A stretch of DNA of 55,577 nt from Clostridiales bacterium GWD2_32_19 (GTDB lineage Bacteria > Bacillota > Clostridia > Lachnospirales > UBA12420): the NCBI GenBank assembly GCA_001795385.1, contig MGOU01000023.1:1-55577 (forward strand), written 5' to 3'. A program made the translations under genes and the position numbers. A model generated the notes under the pieces. That model did no database searches, was not told the origin of the DNA, and saw nothing but the letters and a program-made list of their open reading frames with translations. Positions 1 to 5,747 of the stretch are shown here, piece by piece (position 1 is the stretch's first letter; every line of letters starts with the position of its first letter).

Positions 1-189
1 CTTCTTTATTGGAAACAGATAATCGGAATTTTTGATTGCAGCTTTTACTCGTTCTTTTGACTCCTTAATAGCAGAGTCAGGTAGTCCAACCAAATCAAAG
101 TTGGGTAATCCATCTGCTATATCGACCTCTACGTCGATTATAAAACCATTTATGCCGTGGAGTCCACAGCTGAAAACTTTTGAAAACAT
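1..189 (-). CDS. comM: ComM/YifB Mg-chelatase-like AAA ATPase, N-terminal part (runs off the window)
   Basis: Only the first 63 codons lie in the window; the gene continues past base 1. The reverse-strand product starts MFSKVFSCGLHGING and continues through GLPNFDLVGLPDSAIKES and KERVKAAIKNS, which is the conserved start of the YifB/ComM family (an N-terminal Lon-protease-like fold ahead of an AAA ATPase; in other bacteria a helicase that helps integrate transformed DNA). The ATG at 187-189 follows a good RBS (GAAAGGATG on the minus strand). It is the only one of three comM 5' ends here that continues into the conserved VGLPDS block, so it is the working or most recent copy. The partner ends lie near 1031-1138 and 2540-2649. 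Confidence 0.9.
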   Translation of the reverse strand, partial: MFSKVFSCGLHGINGFIIDVEVDIADGLPNFDLVGLPDSAIKESKERVKAAIKNSDYLFPIKK

Positions 190-229
190 TAGAACACATC
201 CTTTCGAGTTAGAATTTTGTAGAAATCTA

Positions 230-257
230 TTGAATATATTTTCCTATGTGTTATAAT
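230..257 (+). promoter_or_regulatory. Sigma-A-type promoter for the 303-920 gene
   Basis: TTGAAT (230-235) and TATAAT (252-257) are separated by 16 bp, about 45 bp upstream of the start codon. A related sequence (TTGAAT, 17 bp, TATTAT) lies at 1175-1203 upstream of the next cargo gene, in the same place relative to the second comM copy. Confidence 0.55.
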
Positions 258-302
258 ATCAATAATTAAACAAGAAATATTATATACTAAGGAGATGGAT
301 AA

Positions 303-920
303 ATGAATTTTGATACGATTATGAATATGATAATCAAACCCATTGTTAGTTTAATTCCAATAATTGTGATGTTGTTAATTATTACTATTATTATAAATTT
401 TACTTCTAAAAAGGGATTAAAAATAGATAGCAATATTAATGCGAAGATAGTATTACTTATAACTGTTTTAAGTACCATATTTGCTCCGTTAAGTATTGCT
501 ATATATTGTACATATAAAATTTGCAAAAATGGTGATTGTAGCAAACAATCTTTATTAATATATGGTATAATAGGTATATTTTTAGAAAGAGTTTTAGCTT
601 TTTTTGTACCGTTACATGACAATGATTCAAACAGACTTGCTATTATTATATTGATTAGTGTGGGATTAGCTGTATATGAGATTGTGCTTTCAGTTTTGAT
701 ATATGTAATTGCAAAGTATAAAAAAATTATAACACATCAAATAGTAATATTAGAATTAGCATATATTATAGTAACTATAGATGCAATTTTAGTGCCATTG
801 AGGGGCGATTATATATTATACTTAATAATGCCATTGATATTAAGCCTACTATCAGCAATTGGGTATTTAAGCATATATAAAAAATATACCGAAATGAGTA
901 ATATGAACCCTTATATTTAA
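303..920 (+). CDS. Multi-pass membrane protein, function unknown
   Basis: A 205-residue, very hydrophobic protein. The segments near residues 12-32, 47-70, 84-103, 112-136, 145-163 and 168-190 look membrane-spanning, giving roughly five or six helices joined by short charged loops. The ATG follows AAGGAGATG with normal spacing. I recognise no family. It is transcribed divergently from comM (113 bp between starts), has its own promoter, and is closed by a small intrinsic terminator at 922-942. It sits alone between two comM 5' ends, so it is probably cargo of an integrated cassette. Its relation to the similar-sized membrane protein at 1237-1887 is positional; I see no clear sequence match. 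A defence or immunity role is possible but nothing in the sequence proves it. Confidence 0.7.
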   Translation: MNFDTIMNMIIKPIVSLIPIIVMLLIITIIINFTSKKGLKIDSNINAKIVLLITVLSTIFAPLSIAIYCTYKICKNGDCSKQSLLIYGIIGIFLERVLAFFVPLHDNDSNRLAIIILISVGLAVYEIVLSVLIYVIAKYKKIITHQIVILELAYIIVTIDAILVPLRGDYILYLIMPLILSLLSAIGYLSIYKKYTEMSNMNPYI

Positions 921-921
921 G

Positions 922-944
922 ATACTCGCAAGAGTATTTTTTAA
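922..944 (+). terminator. Intrinsic terminator after the 303-920 gene
   Basis: The stem ATACTC/GAGTAT with a GCAA tetraloop is followed by a run of T, two bases after the stop codon. Confidence 0.6.
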
Positions 945-1138
945 ATCCTGTAAAATAGTAGCCGAAGGTTTTGAAATAATTTGCAAATTTCAGAAAGCCT
1001 TATTCTATAAGCATTTTTAGTCGAGATTAAGTAGCCTACTTTCTCAAAGTTGGGTAATCCATCTGCTATATCGACCTCAACATCTATTATAAAACCATTT
1101 ATACCGTGGAGTCCACAGCTGAAAACTTTTGAAAACAA
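941..1138 (-). pseudogene. Truncated comM 5' end, copy 2
   Basis: The reverse strand reads MFSKVFSCGLHGING through ADGLPNF, like the real comM start, then leaves the family (EKVGYLISTKNAY) and ends after 65 codons. The real comM start codon is replaced by TTG (1136-1138); an RBS-like CGAAAGGA lies upstream. About 108 bp (1031-1138) match comM, and the similarity continues upstream for about 50 bp (TTTCG, ATTTTGTA, TTGAATATATT in the same order as at 201-240). Several differences from copy 1 are synonymous codon changes in the Asp-Val-Glu-Val stretch. This suggests the copy was once part of a functional gene from a related lineage and is not a fresh duplication. Confidence 0.8.
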
Positions 1139-1174
1139 TTTAATCAGTCCTTTCGGTTATATTTTGTAATTTAA

Positions 1175-1203
1175 TTGAATATATTAGTAAATTATGTTAT
1201 TAT
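1175..1203 (+). promoter_or_regulatory. Promoter for the 1237-1887 gene
   Basis: TTGAAT (1175-1180), 17 bp, TATTAT (1198-1203), about 30 bp before the ATG. It lies in the interval shared with the comM copy 1 upstream region. Confidence 0.5.
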
Positions 1204-1236
1204 AAACTCACGACTTACAACAAGGAGGAAAATATT

Positions 1237-1887
1237 ATGCATAAATTATTTTATAAACCAGAAGAAGTAATACAACAAAATGTTATTTTAAATCAAGGGG
1301 AAACAAAGTTTACAAATAAGCATATGTTGATGCTTATATTTTCTATAGCATTTACAGTGATAAATGTTGGATTAATAGCACATTCAAAAAGTGTAAATCT
1401 TATATTTACCCCACATGTTATATTTAGAGGTATTTCAGATGTAATAATATTGTTAATTATAGGGTCGTATATATTAAACATTATAACTTCTATTGTAGTT
1501 TGTAAATCTCAAACATATAAGGAAAGTACAATTATTCAAATTTATTTGCTTTTTCCTGTAGTAATAGTAAATCTATTTTTTAATGTAATGGCATTACTAT
1601 CAGAATTGATAGCAAGAGATAATACTGATATATACATAAATTTATTAATGTCAATAGGAGTATTTTGGATTATTGTAGCTGTATATTTTATTTACCTTAA
1701 CATAAAAGTAATCCGTGTAGTAAAGGATATATACTTTTATTGGGATATGCCAAGATATTTTTTGTTTATTGGGGTTTCAATATTTGTCCTGATTGGAAAC
1801 ATTGATTTAATATCTTCTGGGCTTAACTCGGAAAGTAGAGAGGCAATTAAATCCGATATTAATATTTCAAGTTTCATAAACAAATAA
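1237..1887 (+). CDS. Multi-pass membrane protein, function unknown
   Basis: A 216-residue protein with a hydrophilic N-terminus (about 28 residues) and roughly five hydrophobic stretches (about residues 30-48, 62-86, 96-122, 132-160 and 171-190), then a polar tail. The ATG has an excellent RBS (AAGGAGG). No family was recognised; the layout is like small YIP1-type membrane proteins, but the sequence does not establish this. It stands alone between comM copy 2 and the RAYT unit, divergent from the comM fragment, repeating the arrangement of the 303-920 gene. Probably cassette cargo. Confidence 0.7.
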   Translation: MHKLFYKPEEVIQQNVILNQGETKFTNKHMLMLIFSIAFTVINVGLIAHSKSVNLIFTPHVIFRGISDVIILLIIGSYILNIITSIVVCKSQTYKESTIIQIYLLFPVVIVNLFFNVMALLSELIARDNTDIYINLLMSIGVFWIIVAVYFIYLNIKVIRVVKDIYFYWDMPRYFLFIGVSIFVLIGNIDLISSGLNSESREAIKSDINISSFINK

Positions 1888-1919
1888 TATTAAACAAAAG
1901 CAAAAGTTTTTTATGAAAT

Positions 1920-1942
1920 GTAGCTCAGGGGATTGTCTCCTG
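1920..1942 (+). repeat. REP sequence (left end of RAYT unit)
   Basis: It starts with GTAG and then an imperfect hairpin, CAGGGGA-TTG-TCTCCTG. It points toward the transposase gene and is the inverted partner of the REP at 2501-2524. A GTAG head plus palindrome is the hallmark of REPs processed by RAYT transposases. Confidence 0.7.
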
Positions 1943-1980
1943 TTGTTTTTATTCCACGATGAGAGTCATAAACCTTCGCA

Positions 1981-2478
1981 CTACAAATAATTATTCATGT
2001 GGGTATCTTTTTCTAATTCCCATGCTATCGGATTTTGTTCTATGTATTTACGTATTTCATATAATTCCTTTTCATTTCTGATAATATGTTCAAAATAACT
2101 TATTTGCCATATCTTTTTGTCGAATTTTTCCCAACCGAGTTCTTTAACACCTTTAATATATTCATTTGTTGATAAAGATTTAAAAGCACAAACAATATCG
2201 TGGATTGAAATTTCAGCGTTGTTTTTTATTTGCACTATGCCGTGAATATGATTAGGCATGATAATAAATTTGTCCAAGTTAATATTACTAAATCTGACTG
2301 TTAAATCATTCCAAAATTCTTCAACCATTAATCCTTTTTCATTCATATATATGACACTATCAACGACTGTACCAAATAAATGTTTTTGTGCATGTGTGCA
2401 TATAGTTATAAAATAAAATCCATCATCAGAATAATCGTAATTTTTTAGATGAACTCTTTTAGTGTACTTAACTTCTAT
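1981..2478 (-). mobile_element. REP-associated tyrosine transposase (RAYT, Y1 family), start codon damaged
   Basis: The best open frame with an ATG starts at 2346 (121 aa). The frame is open further upstream, and translated sequence before that ATG is family-like: TKRVHLKNYDYSDDGFYFIT, then ICTHAQKHLFG. Reading back, the natural start lies behind an AAAGGATG ribosome site but is ATA (2476-2478) where ATG is expected. Catalytic features are present: the HUH motif in IMPNHIHGIV and the Tyr of KYIEQNP near the C-terminus, the nucleophile of Y1 single-strand transposases. The gene is bracketed by inverted GTAG REPs (1920-1942 and 2501-2524), giving a 605-bp unit. Translation from ATA would be weak, so the element may be inactive. 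The annotated extent includes the upstream frame. Confidence 0.8.
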
Positions 2479-2500
2479 AAAATCACATCCTTTCGAGAAT

Positions 2501-2524
2501 GCGGGAGATAAACCCCCGCGCTAC
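2501..2524 (-). repeat. REP sequence (right end of RAYT unit)
   Basis: Read on the minus strand it is GTAG followed by a hairpin with arms GCGGGGG and CTCCCGC. The GTAG supplies the TAG stop of comM copy 3, so the RAYT unit directly abuts that fragment. Confidence 0.7.
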
Positions 2525-2649
2525 TTTTGGGTATGGTTTATGCCAATCACAATATCAAAGTTGGGTAAACCATCTGCGATATCGACTTCTACATCTATTA
2601 TAAAGCCATTTATACCGTGGAGTCCACAGCTGAAAACTTTTGAAAACAT
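2521..2649 (-). pseudogene. Truncated comM 5' end, copy 3
   Basis: A 42-codon minus-strand frame identical in peptide to comM for its first 32 residues (MFSKVFSCGLHGING to GLPNFD), then IVIGINHTQK and a stop inside the REP of the RAYT unit. The ATG is intact and preceded by AGAGGTA. Upstream sequence differs from copies 1 and 2. It is divergent from the restriction-modification methyltransferase 289 bp away. All three copies break from one another just after the codons for GLPNF. Confidence 0.85.
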
Positions 2650-2877
2650 GAATATACCTCTGTTTACATTATTACTCCTATTTTATAACAAAAAAATATC
2701 AATGTCTATAAAACTCGAATTAAGTGTATGTTTTTGCGAGCGAATGGTATGAAAACTTGTGTAGAGTATCGTTCGTTACGAACATCATGCATTTGGTGTA
2801 AGGATTTGACAAAAATAACATTTTGAAAAACAAAAAAGGTAATGTTGTAAGTATTTATAAAAAGTTTTTTAAGCATA

Positions 2878-2906
2878 TTGAGTTTTTTTGGTTTTTATTG
2901 TATAAT
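2878..2906 (+). promoter_or_regulatory. Promoter of the methyltransferase gene
   Basis: TTGAGT (2878-2883), 17 bp, consensus TATAAT (2901-2906), about 31 bp before the ATG. The 2650-2877 interval otherwise shows no gene, only AT-rich sequence. Confidence 0.65.
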
Positions 2907-2937
2907 CATAGAATACTTTTAATATTGGGGGTAGCTT

Positions 2938-4020
2938 ATGTATAATATTATAGATTTTTTTTCTGGTGCAGGTGGATTAGGATTTGGTTTTAAAAAAACA
3001 GGGGATTTTAATATAGCACTAGCGACAGATTTTTGGGATACTGCGATCGAAACATATAAGGAAAACAATCCTAAAACAAAAACATTAGTTGCAGATATGT
3101 TTGAATTAGAAAGTGCTAAGATAAAAGAACTTACAGGGTTAGATGAGTTTGATTTATTTATTGGAGGACCTCCATGTCAAGGGTTTTCAACAGTAGGTAA
3201 AAGAGATAGTTCAGATAGAAGAAATACTCTTTTTAAAGAATATTTAAGGATTGTTGGAGATTTGAAACCTAAAATTGTAGTGATGGAAAATGTAAAAGGT
3301 ATACTTTCTATGGATTCAGGAAGTGTTAGGAAATCAATTATTAATGAATTTAACAGTAAAGGCTATAGATTAGAGTATAAAATTCTTAATACATCTGACT
3401 TTGGTGTTCCGCAAGAACGAGAAAGGGTTATATTCATTGCTGTAAGAAAAGATTTAGATATACCCATAATTTTTCCAGAGCCGACAATAATAGATATGAA
3501 AAATAAGATTACATTAAAAGATGCTATTTCTGACTTGCCAAAATTAGACTCAAATCAGCACAAACAAGCATATGAGGTCAAACCTTTAAATGATTATCAA
3601 AAACTTATGAGAGCTAATTCAACTAACTTAAATAATCATCAATATGGTGGTGTTTCAGATAAATTGGCTAAAATGATGACATATATACCAGAGGGTTTAA
3701 GCGCGTGGGAAGTTGACATTCCTGAAGACTATAAGCCTGTTAGTGGATACGGTAATACATATGCTAGATTGGATTATAATAAACCTGGGATGACTATTAC
3801 TAGAAATTTTGCTTGTATATCATCATCTAGGTGTATACATCCAGAGCAAAACAGGGGATTGTCTGCTAGAGAAGCAGCTAGAATTCAAAGTTTTCCTGAT
3901 CAGTATTCTTTTTGTGGTAACAAGACAGATATTTCTATTCAAATTGGTAACGCAGTTTCTCCTATATTAGCTGAAGCTATAGCCGATTCCATTAAAAAAA
4001 TGCTATCAGAAATTAAATAA
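2938..4020 (+). CDS. DNA (cytosine-5-)-methyltransferase of a type II restriction-modification system
   Basis: This 360-residue enzyme transfers a methyl group from SAM to C5 of cytosine within a specific site, protecting host DNA from the partner endonuclease. Motifs appear in order: I (DFFSGAGGLGFGF, residues 6-18), IV with the catalytic Cys (GGPPCQGFS, about 77-85), VI (ENVKG, about 117), VIII (QERERV, about 155), IX (RLSAREAARIQSF-like, as GLSAREAARIQSFPD), and X (GNAVSP, about 340). The target recognition region lies near 190-290; its specificity cannot be read. The start follows GGGGGTAG. The gene converges on the HNH endonuclease with an 8-bp stop overlap, inside a perfect 28-bp-arm palindrome that encodes the same last residues in both proteins. 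Island location, next to comM fragments, suggests acquisition by transfer. Confidence 0.95.
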   Translation: MYNIIDFFSGAGGLGFGFKKTGDFNIALATDFWDTAIETYKENNPKTKTLVADMFELESAKIKELTGLDEFDLFIGGPPCQGFSTVGKRDSSDRRNTLFKEYLRIVGDLKPKIVVMENVKGILSMDSGSVRKSIINEFNSKGYRLEYKILNTSDFGVPQERERVIFIAVRKDLDIPIIFPEPTIIDMKNKITLKDAISDLPKLDSNQHKQAYEVKPLNDYQKLMRANSTNLNNHQYGGVSDKLAKMMTYIPEGLSAWEVDIPEDYKPVSGYGNTYARLDYNKPGMTITRNFACISSSRCIHPEQNRGLSAREAARIQSFPDQYSFCGNKTDISIQIGNAVSPILAEAIADSIKKMLSEIK

Positions 4021-4046
4021 TTTCTGATAGCATTTTTTTAATGGAA
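3987..4046. terminator. Perfect 28-bp inverted repeat spanning both convergent stop codons
   Basis: The arms (3987-4014 and 4019-4046) are exact reverse complements around a 4-bp centre (AAAT). T tracts on both strands make it a bidirectional terminator. It also encodes SIKKMLSEI at the C-terminus of both the methyltransferase and the endonuclease. Confidence 0.9.
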
Positions 4047-4789
4047 TTTACAAACATTCGGTCATCTTTATTTTCCCATATAATATGTTCTAACATTTCA
4101 ATTTGTGTTTCTTTATCTGATTTTAATACAAATTTTGGGTCTGCAATAGCTGTAACTCGGCCAGTATCATCATATATAAAGTAGTTTCTATCTGGTCTAT
4201 TGCACTTTTCACATTGTGGTATTATATTACCTTCAGTTAGTGGTTTGGAAGGATTCTTATGCCCTTGTTGCAAATTAGTAATTGATGAAGGATAGTATCT
4301 ATTTGGCTTACCATCTTCGGAACCACAGGTTGCACATTTGTTCTTGTATTTATCTAATAAGTATAGCCAGTAATCTTCATGTTCGATAAACTCTCTTTTT
4401 TCTTTTTTAAAGTAGGGATAAGGCTTATCTAAAGTTAATAAAACATACTCTCCTGAATTTAACCCTAATTTTTTAGCTTCGATATCTCCTCTTGTTCCAG
4501 AAATTATATACCATCCACTTTGCTGGGCTAAATGTCTTGCTTGCTGAACATCATTAGGATAAATACCCATATAGTTTAAAAATTCAGTTAAGTCCTTTTT
4601 TGATACTTTTTTACCCATATTGTCATATAAATAAAATAAAACTAATGCGTTTATAGTATAGTTATACCCACTATAAAGATTTACTTTAGTTACACCTTTT
4701 TTATTTAAAAATTTACACCACTTTTCTGTAATAGCAGTGAAGTTGTTTTCAATATATGTATCAGTATATTTGTCAAATCTATTATCCAT
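4013..4789 (-). CDS. HNH-type restriction endonuclease (probable type II partner)
   Basis: A 258-residue protein if started at the ATG at 4789, which follows GAGAGG at good spacing. An upstream in-frame alternative at 4828 would add 13 residues but has no RBS. The C-terminal third carries an HNH zinc-finger nuclease: CATCG, then QQGHKNPS with the expected His, then GNIIPQCEKCN, which supplies the second Cys pair and the Asn. The N-terminal two thirds (DKYTDTYIENNF..., VQQARHLAQQSGWYI) are probably the DNA-recognition or winged-helix part. Its position opposite a C5 methyltransferase and behind a small XRE regulator is the classical C-R / M arrangement. Recognition sequence unknown. The last residues, NSIKKMLSEII, are encoded by the shared palindrome. 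Confidence 0.85.
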   Translation of the reverse strand: MDNRFDKYTDTYIENNFTAITEKWCKFLNKKGVTKVNLYSGYNYTINALVLFYLYDNMGKKVSKKDLTEFLNYMGIYPNDVQQARHLAQQSGWYIISGTRGDIEAKKLGLNSGEYVLLTLDKPYPYFKKEKREFIEHEDYWLYLLDKYKNKCATCGSEDGKPNRYYPSSITNLQQGHKNPSKPLTEGNIIPQCEKCNRPDRNYFIYDDTGRVTAIADPKFVLKSDKETQIEMLEHIIWENKDDRMFVNSIKKMLSEII

Positions 4790-4799
4790 AAATACCTCT

Positions 4800-4892
4800 C
4801 TATTCAAACATTGACTTACATTTTTCAAATTGACTAAATGGAGCTATGTTTTTAATTTTTATTTCACTTGCAGGTTTATTACCATTAAACAT
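4800..4892 (-). CDS. Possible 30-codon ORF or leftover coding segment upstream of the endonuclease
   Basis: The minus strand reads MFNGNKPASEIKIKNIAP and on to a TAG 10 bases before the endonuclease start; the frame is open about 13 further codons upstream (KTNINEKYDNKFN). Composition looks protein-like, but the ATG has no convincing RBS. It may be a small leader gene, or a remnant of a longer gene between regulator and endonuclease. Weakly supported. Confidence 0.3.
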   Translation of the reverse strand: MFNGNKPASEIKIKNIAPFSQFEKCKSMFE

Positions 4893-5002
4893 GTTGAATT
4901 TATTATCGTATTTCTCATTAATGTTTGTTTTTTATATAGTAATCGCCACCTTTATTATAAACTGCATAACTTATCACATATTAAACAGGTTATGGAAGTA
5001 AT

Positions 5003-5212
5003 CTAAAAAATAAATAATTGGTACACTTCAATATTGAGTGAAGTTGCTATTTTTTGAATATTACCAAGTGATATACTCCTATGACCTCTTTCTACATCGC
5101 TAATATAAGTTCTATGTAAACTAGCAATTTCAGCAAGTGTTTCTTGAGAAAGCTTAGCAGATATACGATATTTTCTTACATTAGCTCCAAATTTTTGGCA
5201 TATATTTTCCAT
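5003..5212 (-). CDS. XRE-family HTH regulator, probable controller (C) protein of the R-M system
   Basis: A 69-residue single-domain protein with a Cro/C1 helix-turn-helix: LSQETLAEIASLHRTYISDV (about residues 20-39), ERGHRSISL, then IQKIATSLNIEVYQLF. Length and domain content match C proteins of type II R-M systems, which delay endonuclease expression after entry into a new host and regulate their own promoter. It lies upstream of and co-directional with the endonuclease (211 bp to its start). The start has a GTGAGGTG ribosome site. Three direct repeats containing AATAAGTC lie 35-75 bp upstream and overlap the likely promoter, a good operator candidate. A generic XRE repressor remains possible. 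Confidence 0.8.
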   Translation of the reverse strand: MENICQKFGANVRKYRISAKLSQETLAEIASLHRTYISDVERGHRSISLGNIQKIATSLNIEVYQLFIF

Positions 5213-5244
5213 AAAAACACCTCACATTCATAATAACATATATC

Positions 5245-5285
5245 GACAATAAGTCTACATACAATAAGTCTACATACAATAAGTC
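5245..5285 (-). promoter_or_regulatory. Triplicate 15-bp direct repeat, probable operator of the XRE gene
   Basis: Three copies of AATAAGTC at a 15-bp period (5248-5255, 5263-5270, 5278-5285), the first two followed by TACATAC. The first also forms the near-palindrome GACAATAAGTC. On the minus strand this reads GACTTATTG repeated, over the likely -35/-10 of the regulator gene (TTGTAT near 5262 and a TATATG-like -10). Confidence 0.55.
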
Positions 5286-5414
5286 ACAAAATGCTACTCT
5301 TTTTTCATATTAGAAGGAGCTAAGTTAACAGTTATTTTATGATAGAAAATAATTAATGCTACAAGGACATAGGTAACTGTAAAGTTTAATAAAGTATATT
5401 ATTTTGTAAATAAA

Positions 5415-5572
5415 CAATGAACCTCCCCGCAGCAAGCTGACGGGGTATCATGTTGTCATTGCGAGGAACGAAGCAATCTCTCTTTTGTCTTTTAAAGAAC
5501 GGGATTGCTTCGTTCCTCGCAATGACAAATTTAGCACGCAGCAGAGCTGCAGGAAATTGACCCTAAGAGATT
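5415..5572 (+). repeat. Repeat family A, copy A1 (158 bp)
   Basis: Three hairpins in a row: CCCCG...CGGGG near the left end, a long central inverted repeat (CATTGCGAGGAACGAAGCAA paired with its complement), and GCAG...CTGC near the right end, closing with TTGACCCTAAGAGATT. Nearly identical, in reverse orientation, to copy A4 at 50569-50726. The rest of the 5290-5747 gap holds no gene that I can see, only the recJ promoter. Confidence 0.85.
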
Positions 5573-5643
5573 TTAAAAAGTATTCAAGGAACTGTTAGTT
5601 ATAGGACTTTACATACAGAGTTACCTTTTTATTACAAAAGACC

Positions 5644-5672
5644 TTGACAAAAGTTGATAAAAAAATTATACT
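5644..5672 (+). promoter_or_regulatory. Promoter upstream of recJ
   Basis: TTGACA (5644-5649), 17 bp, TATACT (5667-5672), 76 bp before the start codon. Confidence 0.6.
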
Positions 5673-5747
5673 GATTAGTAATGATTGATGTAGAATAAGC
5701 AATAATTAAGAATGATAAATTTAAAGAAATTTTAAAGGGGAATACGC

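Noticed and set aside
32-256. Plus-strand 74-codon frame over the comM start, and the similar 96-codon frame at 2462-2752
   Set aside because: Both are the antisense of the comM 5' copies; they recur only because the comM copies recur.
5246-5285. CRISPR-like direct repeats
   Set aside because: Units are 15 bp without unique spacers, and no cas genes are nearby; they fit an operator.
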